A stretch of 64,000 nt of DNA from assembly GCF_902806685.2 (NCBI RefSeq), contig NC_048541.1:14270662-14334661 (forward strand), in the 5' to 3' direction. The notes under the pieces were generated by a model. It saw only the letters and a program-made list of their open reading frames with translations. It was not told where the DNA came from and searched no databases. Positions within the stretch are counted from its first letter, which is position 1. Every line of letters starts with the position of its first letter. Position numbers and translations under genes: made by a program. Positions 51,681 through 62,240 of the stretch are shown here, piece after piece. The DNA is from Maniola hyperantus. Lineage: Eukaryota; Arthropoda; Insecta; Lepidoptera; Nymphalidae.

Positions 51681-52487
51681 GCGTTGTTTGTTTTTGGAGT
51701 ATAGAGACGTTGGTGTGAAATTGGTGTACAGATTTCTTAACTTTGGAGTGAAATTTTATCTTTAACTTTAATCATAGAAGTATAATTACTTTGTGCATTG
51801 GTGGTCAAAGTTTAACACTGTAACGAAATTTTTACCACTTGTTATGCAACTTGGCATAAGTAGGTGTTGAGAAAGTCATAAGATTTGGATTAATTTTATT
51901 TACTGTGCTCGTTCTAATTTTGATACCTATAGGTAATTCATAGGTTCCCCGAAGTTTACAGTTATAGCATATTGTAGGCGTTGAGAGCCAAACGCCTACA
52001 TACCATGTCAAAATTTGTCTACTTTAGGCATATTCTTGATACCGAAAAGCTTTCATCAAAAACCTTCAGTAGGCCTAAAGGCACTACAGACTTGAGTAGA
52101 CTGAAGTGTTAATAGCTGATGCCTATCTTAGTTTTCGTGAGACTTTACTGCCATTTTAGTTTAGTTTATATAGCGATAGGCTGTAGCGTTGAATAAACTG
52201 AGAGCCTAGTGTAATACGAAACATGATGTACATTGATATTAGGTAAATCTGTCAATAGGAATGTGACTACTGCAAAGAATTTTTAAGTACTACTTCGTGA
52301 GCCAATCAGCGACTACGTCATAACGCTTATTGCTTAGTAAGGGAGCTTGTATGAAATACATGCCTATAGATGCTCAGTATAGATGTGACATCAGAAATGT
52401 TTGACGTAATTTGACGTACTCATTCAAGTTCAAGCATTCAGTTGAAAACAGCTAATATTATTAAAATTGAGTGACACAGAACTATGG
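51681..52487. other. Mostly unassigned stretch
   Basis: A hairpin GTAGGCGTTGAGAG...AACGCCTAC lies at about 51974-52000. TGTTAATAGCTGATGCCTAT (52109) recurs diverged at 63796. No gene. Confidence 0.45.
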
Positions 52488-52650
52488 AATGAACCGGTTT
52501 ATTATTCGGCCTAATGCGGTTTGATCCGGCTACTTCCGCCCCAATCTAGTTCCCTAACAAATAAATGTAATGAATTCCGGGAACCGGCCGTAATTGAAAT
52601 GGCAATATTGGTTAACAACCGGCTCAATTAAACAGGTTATTTTGATGATT
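52488..52650. repeat. Dispersed repeat (partner 60028-60180)
   Basis: GATCCGGCTACTTCCGCC, CCCTAACAAATAAATG, GAATTCCGGGAACCGGCCG and GGCAATATTGGTTAA correspond to blocks in the same order at 60028-60180. Confidence 0.65.
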
Positions 52651-52945
52651 AAATGTTTAACGAAGTTTTAGTTCAGATGGAAAGTATAAAAGTGGAATCA
52701 AAGTGTTATTTAAGAAAACAATCAAATGTTTTTTAGATAGTACCAATTTACGGCCGAAATTAATGTAAAATATCTGTAATCTGAGGATAAGTAATAATTT
52801 ACTGACTGTTTTGGACTGGGTCTACCTGACAAGCTAAGCATGGGCCCGGCGTGAGGCAAATTTACCCTAAAATCGTCCAAAAAATTGTATCACGCGATTT
52901 TTTAATCGAAATACAAAACTCGACTCGATAAAAATGTTCTTTACC

Positions 52946-53034
52946 CATGTTTTTGTAAAGCCAATTCAAAGTAACGTATTAACTTTGAATTGGTTTTAAA
53001 AAACATGTTACTTTTGTTGTGTGTGTGTGTGTGT
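52946..53034. repeat. Imperfect hairpin followed by GT microsatellite
   Basis: CCAATTCAAAGTAACG with TTAACTTTGAATTGG, extended by CATGTTTTT / AAAAAACATG outside; then TTGTTGTGTGTGTGTGTGTG (53015-53034). Confidence 0.75.
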
Positions 53035-53179
53035 AAAAATGGCGATTTGATTCAAAACTACTATTATATTATATTCTGTGACTCAAAATACATTTCACTA
53101 TCTAGGTACATCAGATACCTACTTAGCTCCCATTTTTGAGAGAACATTTTCAAAGGTCATGCAAAAAATGATGTTAGGA

Positions 53180-53612
53180 TGAAAAACCGGCCAAGTACGA
53201 GTCAGGCTCGCGCACCGAGAGTCCCGTACTACAGTCGCATTTTTTCGACATTTTACACGATAATTCAAAAACTATGATGCATAAAAATAAATAAAAACCT
53301 GTTTTACAATGCACAGAAAGACCTTTCATAAGATACCTACCCATTTGATATAGTTATCTTACTTAGAAAATTTAAAATACTAATTATTAGTTCATGACCA
53401 CAATTTAATTTTTTTGTGGGATGTAACCACAAATTCACGGTTTTCAGATTTTTCCCCGAATGTCTGCTATAAGACCTACCTACCTGCCAAATTTCATGGC
53501 TCTAGTTCAACGGGAAATACCCTATAGTTTTCTTGACAGACACGACAGACAGACAACGAATTGATCCTATAAGGGTTCCTTCATTCCTTTTGAGGTTCGG
53601 AACCCTAAAAAA
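53180..53612 (-). mobile_element. GTCT element, full length
   Basis: AACCGGCCAAGTACGAGTCA to CCTTTTGAGGTTCGGAACCC. It has only a short GTCTGTCT run on the minus strand. Confidence 0.85.
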
Positions 53613-53853
53613 ATTATACACGTGACACGTCCCTTTATAAAACGCGTGTCGTAAAAAATTTAATAAAATCGGCAAAACATTCAAGTTACACGTAAAAACG
53701 ATTACGGGGTAATTGTATACTCCATTAGGGGTATCATATACCCTTACAGCTCCTAAATGCCGGTTGTAACATGAACGGGGCGAATGATAGGCAGGATACC
53801 AGACGTTTAATTATTGCAATAGATTGGAAAAAGCGAGAAAAATTGTTATAAAA

Positions 53854-54287
53854 AACCGGCCAAGTGCGAGTCAGGCTCGCGCAATGAGGGTTCCGTACTA
53901 CAGTCGTATTTTTTCGACAATTTGCACGATAATTCAAAAACTATGATGCATAAAATAAATAAAAATCTGTTTTAGAATGTACACGTGAAGACCTTTCATA
54001 TGATACCCCACTTGATATAGTCACTCACTTCGAGAGTTGAAAATACTAATTATTAGTTCATGACCACAATATATATTTTTTGTGTGATCTAACCCTAAAT
54101 TCACAGTTGTCAGATTTTTCCCCAAATGTCAGCTATAAGATCTACCTACCTGCCAAATTTCATGATTCTAGGTCAACGGGAAGTACCCTGTAGGTTTATT
54201 GACAGACAGACAGACAGACAGACAGACAACAAAGTGATCCTATAAGGGTTCCGTTTTTCCTTTTGAGGTACGGAACCCTAAAAAAAC
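53854..54287 (-). mobile_element. GTCT element, full length
   Basis: AACCGGCCAAGTGCGAGTCA to CCTTTTGAGGTACGGAACCC, with AGACAGACAGACAGACAGAC. Same orientation as the copy 240 bp upstream. Confidence 0.88.
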
Positions 54288-54913
54288 TCCCTTGATGAAG
54301 TGTCAGTTAATAATTTTTAATTAGTTGCCGCGGCCCGTGACTTCGTTTAGTTGAATTTCTTAATTTTCTAGTTTTCCTCTGTGACTCAGATATTTTTTAG
54401 AGAAAAATCGGCAGAAATGTGTAATTTTCAATCTTGCGTTAACTGTGCCTATAGCGACTCTTGCGACAGTACGAATGCATTGTCCTCGATATTATATCGA
54501 ATACATAAAATTTATTATACATAGAATTCTATTGCGTGAGATGAGAATCCTATTCGGGTCATCGTTTCAAAAAGTGTACAGTGGTACCTACCCATTTTGA
54601 ATTTGAGCTTGACTTAAAAAATTTTTACTTACAAAAGTTGCTAATAGCCGCTCTACTACATCTCTCTGCCTTTTAAATCTCTTTGAAATGTAACCATTGT
54701 CGCGTACGAACAGTCAGCAGTAGTAAAACAATATATTACCAGTATTGTAGGCTTTTTCCTGTATGTAATAAGGGTTATAATTGCGTGCAATAATGATCAT
54801 AGTAATACTATAACAACCTATTTATTTCATTTTTGTACCAAAATATTGTGAAGATTTTATTAATGGAATTAGGTGAAAGTAGATATTTGATAAATAGGAA
54901 TTTTGCCTGGTCG
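54288..54913. other. Mostly unassigned stretch
   Basis: A weak Hel-1 3' scrap (GCGGCCCGTGACTTCGTTTA) at about 54325-54350. Otherwise nothing recognised. Confidence 0.4.
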
Positions 54914-55163
54914 ATTTTTAGGGTTCCGTACCTCAAAAGGAAAAAAATGAATACTTATAGGATCAATTTGTTGTCTGTCTGTCATGTCTGTCAAGAAACC
55001 TACAGGGTATTTTCCGTTGACCTACATAGGTAGGTACCTAGGTCCTTTAGCAAACATAAATAAAACAAATATATGGGGGCTCCCATACAACAAACATAAT
55101 TTTAGTCGTTTTTATACGGAACCCTTCGTGCGCGTGTCCGAATCGCACTTGGCCGTTGTTTTT
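54914..55163 (+). mobile_element. GTCT element, internally deleted
   Basis: TTTTTAGGGTTCCGTACCTC start, GTCTGTCTGTCATGTCTGTC, then a shortened body with CGTGCGCGTGTCCGAATCGC and ACTTGGCCG end. Confidence 0.8.
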
Positions 55164-55287
55164 TATTTTGTAGGTATAATAATATTAACATGGTGGATAT
55201 GACAACACACCGAGCAAAAGTTTTCCTTTCTATAAAAAGGGTACTATATTAAAAGGTCTATTCTATGAAAAGGTCTTATATATTTTT

Positions 55288-55395
55288 TTTAAATTCAGAC
55301 AGGTACAAGTTAGCCCTCGACTGCAATCTCACCTGGTGGAAAGTGATAATGCAGTCTAAGATGGAAGCTGGCTAACCTGGAAGGGTTATGGCCGT
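55288..55395 (-). mobile_element. SINE-A 3' end
   Basis: TACAAGTTAGCCCTCGACTG, CAATCTCACCTGGTGG, GGCTAACCTGGAAGGGTTAT. The head is missing. A 13-bp hairpin (TTAGGTATGCATT arms) follows at 55413-55453. Confidence 0.78.
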
Positions 55396-55697
55396 TACTA
55401 TTAGTCAGTCAGTTAGGTATGCATTAAATTTCCTGAAGATAATGCATACCTAAGCAATAACAATATTGCATGCGGTTTCTATTAAATTAATTGCATTTTA
55501 ACTGGAGAGCACTTAAATGTAAAAACATAGTTTTCGCCTTGCGGTTTCAAGTTCACTACATTATTTAGCGCCCTCCAAGCCGCATGTGGGGTCAATTAGA
55601 ACCCCATTTCAAAGTAACACGTGTTTCGTAATGCTCTATTAAATTAAACCATACTGTGACTTTCAGGGAAAATGCTGTTAAGTTTGTTTGTTCTCTC

Positions 55698-56180
55698 ATC
55701 ATTATGATAAACCCATCGCCGGCTCACTACTGAGCACGATTTTCCTTTCCGACTAAGAAGAGTTTTTGCCATAGTGCCACTCTGACCAAGTGAAAATTAG
55801 CAGACTTCACACACCTTTTAAATAAATAAATAAATAAAGTAAAAATCTTTTTTATTCAAATAAACTTTTACAAGTACTTTCGAATAGTCGGATGCATCTA
55901 CCACTGGTTCGGAATGCCTTTCCTACCGAGAAGAACCAGCAAGAAACTCGGCGGTTGCTCTTTTCAAATATTTGATATAGGTACAAGATTATGCCATGTA
56001 TAAAATAGTATTTGCAGTCTTGTGCGTTGCTGGAACGAGCTGCAGGTCAAATCCACGCTCTTTTATCATTTAGATAATCTTCAATTGTGTAATATGCTTT
56101 TTTCAGGAGCATATTTTTAATAGATTTTTTGAGAACATTATGGCATTATGGAGAACTCTCAGACATGCAGGTTGTGTGTC
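55698..56180 (-). mobile_element. SINE-B split by a LINE 3' end
   Basis: 55698-55819: CATCGCCGGCTCACTACTGA to TTCACACACCTTTT. 56128-56180: TGAGAACATTATGGCATTAT, GGAGAACTCTCAGACATGCA. These join as a normal SINE-B body. Confidence 0.82.
55820..56127 (-). mobile_element. Jockey/CR1-like LINE 3' end, nested
   Basis: AAATAAATAAATAAATAAAG tail, CCACTGGTTCGGAATGCC, GAGAAGAACCAGCAAGAAAC, then the reversed coding end (ATCATTTAGATAATCTTCAA encodes EDYLND in reverse). Inserted in a SINE-B, so younger than it. Confidence 0.88.
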
Positions 56181-56210
56181 TCCAGGTATAGGTATGGTTT
56201 TTTCATAAAC

Positions 56211-56575
56211 ACAAAACTTTAAACGGCGTTTTCTCTCGCTCTCTCGAAAAAGACTAGATAAGATAGTTTTTTTTAACTCTTACTGCAACAACGTTACCCA
56301 AAACATCACACGTACACAATTTCCAGCATTTTTCCCAATTAACTTGCATTTTCCTCGTCCCGACGAGATATCCTCGGCTTGTTTTATTAGTGGTGCGGAT
56401 TATCGCGACTTAGCGTTAAATCTTTCAACTTGCGACCTTGTTCGTTGGGGACGTAAACTTCATGAAATTGTATGACCGGTGACGAGATACACCCAGCAAT
56501 GAGGCCTGGCAACGCACGTAATCTAGGGTGCATTCTGTGAGTGTTTGATATATTTTTACTTAGTAATTTTTGAAA
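56211..56575. repeat. Conserved direct duplication, copy 1
   Basis: Core 56325-56520 (TTCCAGCATTTTTCCCAATT ... GACGAGATAT ... GAGGCCTGGCAACGCAC) is nearly identical to copy 2. In the one long shared plus frame all five differences are amino-acid changing, so it does not look protein-coding. It has no transposon ends. Confidence 0.85.
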
Positions 56576-56763
56576 TTACACATTATGGAATATTCGTCAA
56601 ACAATTTTTCGTCCTATCTGGGTTTTTGATTTGGGTTATGATAATCGAGCGTATATAGTGTTTCCACAAACAAAAAAATATTAACGTTAATAGGCACCTT
56701 CTAGGCAGGTGCACTCCACTTTAGGCTGGTTCATTTGTGTGATTTCAGTTAAGCGCATGTCTA

Positions 56764-57194
56764 TTTAGATAAAAAGAACAAAACTTTGAGGCGTTGTTTT
56801 CTCTCGATCTCCATTAGGTACTTCGGCAGCATGTAAGACAAAAGACTAGATAGGTAAGACAAACTTATCAATTTAAAAAATCCTTCCAGTGTTCGTGCAA
56901 CAAAGTTACACAAAACGTCACACGTATACAAAGTCCAGCATTTTTCCCAATTAATGTTCATTTTCCTCTTCCCGACGAGATATCCCCGGCTTGTTTTATT
57001 AGTGGTGCGGATTATCGCGACTTTGCGTTAAATCTTTTAACTTGCGACCTTGTTCGTTGGGGACGTAAACTTCATGAAATTGTATGACCGGTGACGAGAT
57101 ACACCCAGCAATGAGGCCTGGCAACGCACCTAAACTGCTTAATCAAGCTTCCAGAGTGTATTCTGTAAGTGTTCGATATATTTTTTATTAAGTA
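56764..57194. repeat. Conserved direct duplication, copy 2
   Basis: Second copy about 600 bp downstream, with extra sequence near 56815-56880 relative to copy 1. The most conserved part ends at GAGGCCTGGCAACGCACCTA (57110-57129). Confidence 0.85.
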
Positions 57195-57199
57195 ACTAA

Positions 57200-57382
57200 A
57201 TATCACTTGCTTTAATGATGAAGGGAAACATCGTGTAGAAACCAGCATGCCTGAGAGTTCTCCATAATGTTCCCAAAGGTGTGTGAAGTCTGCCGATCTG
57301 CACTTGGCCAGCGTGGTAGACTACGGACAAACCCCTTTTTACTTTGAAAGGAGACCTGTGCTTTGTAGTGATCTTGATGATG
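57200..57382 (+). mobile_element. SINE-B body and tail
   Basis: AATATCACTTGCTTTAATGA, AGCATGCCTGAGAGTTCTCC, GCACTTGGCCAGCGTGGTAG and a TTGATGATGAA tail. The head is missing. Confidence 0.8.
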
Positions 57383-57711
57383 AAAAACAACGATTCTTAG
57401 AATAGATCCCGAGTTTTACCGTAATTCACTGGTTCACCACTCAACTGATATCAAACCCTACAGAGCCCTTTAGATTATACCGGTATGAAAAAGAACGGTT
57501 TTCAGAATAAGTCCCCAGTATTGGCGTCACGCGCCTCCTAAAGCGGTCCACGTCTAAAATTAAAGAGCGAAAGGTCGCGGTCGAGCTTTTGTGTATTTCG
57601 TTACAGTATCCGTATAATATGGCCACTGTATACAGAGTGGGAATTTGGGAGAGGCCAAACAAACTGTATGGGGAGTGCCAGAGATGTGGCACGGGAACAG
57701 AATGTTCCTTC

Positions 57712-57985
57712 ATCATCATCAGACATAGGTCTCTTGTAGGGACTTCCACACGCCACGGTCTTGCGCCGCCTGGATCCAGCGGCTCCCTGCGACTCGTCTG
57801 ATGTCGTCCGTCCACCTAGTGGGTCCACCTAGTCTTCCAACGCTGCGTCTTCCGGTGCGAGGTCGCCATTCCAGCCCCTTGTGCCAAAACTATGTGCCCT
57901 GCCCATTGCCACTTCAGCTTCGCAACCCGTTGAGCTATGTCGGTTACTCTAGTTCTCCTACGGATCTCCTCATTTGATCACGTTC
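57712..57985 (-). pseudogene. RTE-like LINE, reverse-transcriptase C-terminus, CAT tail
   Basis: The minus strand reads RWTDDIRRVAGSRWIQAAQD then RGVWKSLQETYV stop, a clean RTE C-terminus, followed by TGATGATGATGA. Upstream frames are broken, and a small TCCACCTAG tandem repeat (57812-57833) shifts the frame. Confidence 0.85.
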
Positions 57986-58029
57986 ACGTCACGTGAATGT
58001 TTCTTAGAATTCTGTAATGCCTATAGGTA

Positions 58030-58103
58030 GATCATCACGATCAACCTATCGTCGGCTCACTACAGAGCACGAGTCTCCTCTCAAAATGAGAAGGGGTTTG
58101 GGT
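58030..58103 (-). mobile_element. SINE-B 3' end
   Basis: ATCAACCTATCGTCGGCTCA, CAGAGCACGAGTCTCCTCTC and AAAATGAGAAGGGG. Confidence 0.7.
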
Positions 58104-58159
58104 TTGGGATCCGTAGGTATGTAATCAAGGATAACGCACACTATTTGAAGACTTCAAGT

Positions 58160-58440
58160 ACTTCCAATCCAATCCATCAGCCTTTTTGTTTCCACTGCTG
58201 GACATAGGCCTTTCCAAGAGCGCGACACCAAACATGGTCCTCCGCCTTTCTCAGCCATCTACTCCCCACCAGCTTCTTCAGGTCATCGGTCCAGCGGACT
58301 GGAGGTCTTCCCACACTGCGCTTACAAATACGCGGTCTCCACTCCAGAAAACCGTCACAGGCCGTCGGTTCTGCGACAGACATGACCTGCTCATTGCCAC
58401 CTTACCTTGCTAATCCTTTGAGCTATGTCGGTCGCTTTTG
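58160..58440 (-). pseudogene. RTE-like LINE, C-terminus of a second lineage
   Basis: The minus strand reads RSVGRPPVRWTDDLKKLVGS then RWLRKAEDHVWCRALGKAYV and QQWKQKG stop. The KKLVGS and GKAYV variants separate it from the IRRVAGS copies at 57712. Upstream stops (TGGCAATGAGC) mark it as dead. Confidence 0.85.
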
Positions 58441-59018
58441 TTCAAGTACTTACTTTGGAATTTTGAATTCTCTGGCTAGTGGCTACAGTAGTTCAAAACC
58501 CCACTGATCGTTGCCAAACATTTTACCCTTTAGAGTAAAAAAACCTGTTTACCGTCAACATTGAAACCCGGTTGAACATCTCTTATGGGCATGATTCGAA
58601 CGTGACGTGAATATCCGGGTTTATTTTTTGGGGACGTATTTTTTACAACTCAATGTCCCCAATACTCGATGGCGTTCGGTAACACGGCCACGTAGACCGT
58701 GAGATTACTTTGCCGTAAACTTCGATGGTATGATTAAGTTATGATAAGTGACGGTTCCTATCCACACATTACCTACAGCCATATACAGGGTCAGCAACTT
58801 ATTTGTTCAGGTGGCGGCTTCGCTAATTTGATATTGCTATTTAACAAATTCACCATGAATAAATTTCAACTTACCAAAGATTCAATATAGCTTAATTATT
58901 ATATTGCAATACTAGCTGATGTTCGTGACTTCATCTGCGTGAAATTTTAAACGGCGGCTGACACAGCTTTAGTACCATTTTTTCTCACCTGAATAAGTTG
59001 GTGGCACTGCACTTACAA
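58441..59018. other. Mostly unassigned stretch
   Basis: A Hel-1 or Hel-2 3' scrap (ACTAGCTGATGTTCGTGACT) at 58912-58950. Nothing else recognised. Confidence 0.45.
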
Positions 59019-59165
59019 TTATCCATCGCTGACCCACTACTGAGCACAAGCCTCCTCTTAAAATGAGAAGGGTTTAGGCCATAGTTCACCATGCTGATGG
59101 GCAGACTTTACCCACAATTTTAAGGAAATTGTGGCGAGCTCTCAGGCAGGTTTCCTCACAAATGG
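59019..59165 (-). mobile_element. SINE-B body, diverged
   Basis: CGCTGACCCACTACTGAGCA, GAGAAGGGTTTAGGCCATAG, AGCTCTCAGGCAGGTTTCCT. The head is missing. Confidence 0.75.
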
Positions 59166-59592
59166 AATACTTAACACTCAATTATTATTGATATTGATCA
59201 TATTCTACGTAAGTATTTGTTTTAAGCTAAATTATTCTGATAGATAAAAACATCACACTAAAATTTAACAACAGCCTAAAAGTAGCTCAAAGAAAGGCTT
59301 CTTCCACTGTACTAAATATTACAGAACCCTCAGAACCTATCCACAATATTTGAAATACATCGAAGCCAAATATTTTACAGCCCAATAACCCGAGGAAGCG
59401 CGGTTTTCAGATTATCATTTGCCGTGGAAGCCTGAGAGAGTCCTTTATAACGCCCTGAGGGTTAAAGGGCATACGGTATTGCCCGAGCCCTGATACATGA
59501 TCGGAATAAATCAAACGCACTTCAAAATTGAGGGAACATTTCATGCCTTTATTAACTTGACGGTAATAATGTCGAATGAAGTAAAAGCCCAA
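59166..59592. other. Unassigned stretch
   Basis: No repeat recognised. A 61-codon minus frame (59407-59592) has no known domain. Confidence 0.4.
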
Positions 59593-59655
59593 GCCAGAGA
59601 TTCTTTATTTTATAAAAGCTGAAAGTTTCTTTATGCGTATTGTCCCTAACACAGG
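59593..59655. mobile_element. Single terminus of the 12969 foldback family
   Basis: CCAGAGATTCTTTATTTTAT / AAAAGCTGAAAGTTTC, TATTGTCCCTAACACAGG match an arm of 12969-13682. Confidence 0.75.
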
Positions 59656-60027
59656 GTATGGTACGCTAAAAAAACAAAACGGGTTTAACGTATTAAAACT
59701 CAATTAAGGTTTTTTACAGTTTTTGTATGAGAAATCGGTCTGGTTTAAAATGTAACACGCGTTTTGAACTCAATATATTATATTGTATTTAAGTTTTTAT
59801 TTGCAAAGCCGTCATATTCTAATTGTTTTATCAGATGCTAACCACAAATAAAATATTGCATCCATAATCTATCTAATTTTCTACCTTTTTTAAATTAAAA
59901 TATTATCATACAAGAGTTTTTAAACGATAAATAAAATGGTTTATTAATTTCATAAAATAAAATGTGATAAAAATGTAAGTAGTACATTTCCATTTCCAAT
60001 TTGATATAAATGTAATGAAATAAATCA
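59656..60027. other. Unassigned AT-rich stretch
   Basis: Nothing recognised. Confidence 0.4.
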
Positions 60028-60180
60028 GTTCTCCGGATTAAAGCGGTTCGATCCGGACACCGCCAGTTCATTCCGGCGCTCCTAACAAATACGGCCGAAT
60101 TCCGGAATCATTCCAGGATTTATAATTGAATAGGCAATATTGCTTAATACTGAGTTAATAAAACCGTCAAATATTTTATA
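60028..60180. repeat. Dispersed repeat (partner 52488-52650)
   Basis: GATCCGGACACCGCCAG, GAATTCCGGAATCATTCC and GGCAATATTGCTTAA in the same order as at 52488. Both sit in AT-rich DNA and are themselves GC-rich. Confidence 0.65.
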
Positions 60181-60394
60181 GGACATTTTGATTTATTACT
60201 TACCAATATCCGAGTTTATTGAAATAATATTTCCTGATAATTAATTATTATAGGTAGATGTCTACTATGATGTATTGATTTTGAAATTAAATTTTACTAA
60301 TGATTAATGTAAGAAAATTTATATCTCATTAAATCACCGTATTTTACCTAAGATGAGTTACTAAGTTATCAGGGCGTTCCTACACACCCTTGTC

Positions 60395-60470
60395 TAATTT
60401 TTTTTTTATAATTATATTCAGATAAAACTTAGCCCTTGACTGCAATCTCACCTGGTGGTAAGTAAGGTAA
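60395..60470 (-). mobile_element. SINE-A 3' tail
   Basis: T run, AAAACTTAGCCCTTGACTGC, AATCTCACCTGGTGGTAAG. Confidence 0.7.
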
Positions 60471-60985
60471 ATCGCTACTCTATAAATTAAAAAAAAACAA
60501 GCAATAAGTAATCTCAAAGAAAAATTAGACATTATTTAAAACTCATTTCAAGTAAGAACACGTAGGTAGAACATCTGCCGATTTTCCGGAGTACACCTTC
60601 GATATTTTATCTTTTCTTTTACTTTCAAAAGAAGAACCGATAAACTTTCTCGCAACAATACCGATCACTTTTAAAAAAGGCAAAAGGAATTTTATGAACT
60701 TCTTCTTTATAGGTAAAAAGGTAAGTTGGATTTTCCGTACGGAGTCTTTTAAAAGACTTTCGAGTCCTTTGTGGAACATCTCTAGAATACTTTGAGCGAT
60801 GCAAACACCCGGTGAATGTTTGCCGAGGCCTTATAAAAGATCTTTTTAGGTCTTTAAGTTGCTGGAATTATTTCACATAACATTTTAGGAAAATAAAGTT
60901 ACTTGTACCCACATATTTTTACTATTTGATTCGATTTTGAAAGACAAAAATATAATAAGTTTTGGTTTTTGAATAGTAGGTATAC
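60471..60985. other. Unassigned stretch
   Basis: A 78-codon lysine-rich minus frame (60543-60779) has no recognised domain; it is reported only as an open frame. Confidence 0.35.
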
Positions 60986-60989
60986 TTAG

Positions 60990-61122
60990 TACGTGACAGT
61001 TCAAGATGGTAATCGGGGAGATAACGCCCCGCACACCTGCACAGCCCCCACGGTAACCCAGTGCGGGCGAGCGCGGGTGATGTACGGGTGTGCGGGGCAT
61101 CCCTCCGCCTCATACCTCAATA
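60990..61122 (+). mobile_element. GC-rich foldback repeat (family of 6958)
   Basis: GTGACAGTTCAAGATGGTAA, GATAACGCCCCGCACACCTG and its partial complement GTACGGGTGTGCGGGGC. The loop is longer than in 6958-7080. Confidence 0.7.
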
Positions 61123-61154
61123 GAAAAAAAATGATCAACATTTTTTATTCATTT

Positions 61155-61262
61155 AAGCAAATTTCGTCAAAATTGGTTAAATAGATGGGCCACGAAAAGT
61201 TAACAGACAAATAGAGAGACAGACATGCACACTGTCCTATTTATAATATTAAGTAGGTATGG
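61155..61262 (-). mobile_element. Hel-1, 5' half (GTCT subtype)
   Basis: AATTTCGTCAAAATTGGTTA, GGGCCACGAAAAGTTAACAG, GAGAGACAGACATGC and TTTATAATATTAAGTAGG. Confidence 0.65.
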
Positions 61263-61363
61263 ATTACTTTGTTTAAAGAACAAACAAAATAATTATAAAC
61301 TAATTGCGAAACCAGAAAGGCGAGTCTCCAAATATTGAGCTAAAATATTATTGTTTATATTCA

Positions 61364-61620
61364 ATTTTTTTTTTTTTTTTTTTTTTTTTAATACAATAAA
61401 ACTTAAAGCTAGCCTTATCTAATTACTATATAAATCATGACCGTGTGGAATGGTGCCAAGAATACTGGCTGCATTTCCGCGCTGGACAGCCAGGCTGATC
61501 CGCTGCGCAAAAAATGAGCCAGCCCTTCTGTCACCAGTTGAGGCTATTAATCGCGGTGAAATGTCTCGTAAAAAATTTTGAGCTAAATAGCGTAATCTCA
61601 AATATTAGAATGCAATACTC
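61364..61620 (-). pseudogene. LINE ORF2 C-terminus with poly-A
   Basis: A long T run (61364-61389) is the reversed poly-A tail. The minus-strand frame contains STGDRRAGSFFAQRISLAVQ and RGNAASILGTIP, a C-terminal pattern I recognise from lepidopteran LINE reverse transcriptases. The clade is not certain. It is 5' truncated. Confidence 0.65.
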
Positions 61621-61734
61621 GTATAATCCGGTTGAAACTGGATCAAGCCGAGTCAGTACAGCCTCAAGACAATGCAGCCTCCATTAGTTTGCGAACGGCT
61701 CGCAACAATGCTCCAAAGAACAATGACACATTTC

Positions 61735-62240
61735 ACCCTACAATAGCTTTTCCGGAATATTGTATTCGACTGTACTTTGTCCCCAAACCTTAATAACTAT
61801 TGAGTATTACTTTAGTAAGTTCTGAGTAAAGAGTTTATCATACTCAACGCGCGATGGATTCGTTTCGCGCTCTCCGCAGTATTATCCATTTCTTATAGGT
61901 TAGTAGAAATTTTTTCATATACTCAAAGTTAATAAAATTCGAGCGTCGAAACAATAATTCTATCATCAAAGCACAATGGACCTAAACTGCTCTGTTTTAA
62001 AGCTCAAGTTTCCAGATATCTACATTCTACAGCCACCTGAAAGGTTTGAACCGCTGACCTTTCGGAATTCAGTTCGTTCCTTAACCGTTGAGCTGTTGAG
62101 GCTAATAACTACGGATGGTTAGAACTTTACTGGGTAAAATTTCACCAAGTTCTGAGTGATACTTTAGTTCGCTCAGTTCATTTTCTTGCTTTAGTTTGAA
62201 GCGTACTCATACATATTCAAGGGTCTTGAAATGGATGAAG
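61735..62240. repeat. Inverted relatives of the 340-bp repeat, interrupted
   Basis: TACAATAGCTTTTCCGGAAT / ATTGTATTCGACTGTAC and CCTTAATAACTATTG (61740-61800), then CCAAGTTCTGAGTGATACTT and ACTCATACATATTCAAGGG (62145-62225), are the reverse of units at 42040-43600. Between them lie a MITE arm (61930-62010) and a SINE-C head. Confidence 0.65.
62035..62105 (-). mobile_element. SINE-C head
   Basis: AAGGTTTGAACCGCTGACCT (B box) and AACCGTTGAGCTGTTGAGGC (box A). The body is missing. Confidence 0.7.

Noticed and set aside
53015..53034. GT microsatellite as a regulatory element
   Set aside because: An ordinary dinucleotide repeat with no gene nearby.
57441..57815. 124-codon minus-strand open frame
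   Set aside because: Its first part is the RTE 3' coding end read in a wrong frame, and the rest is unrelated sequence.
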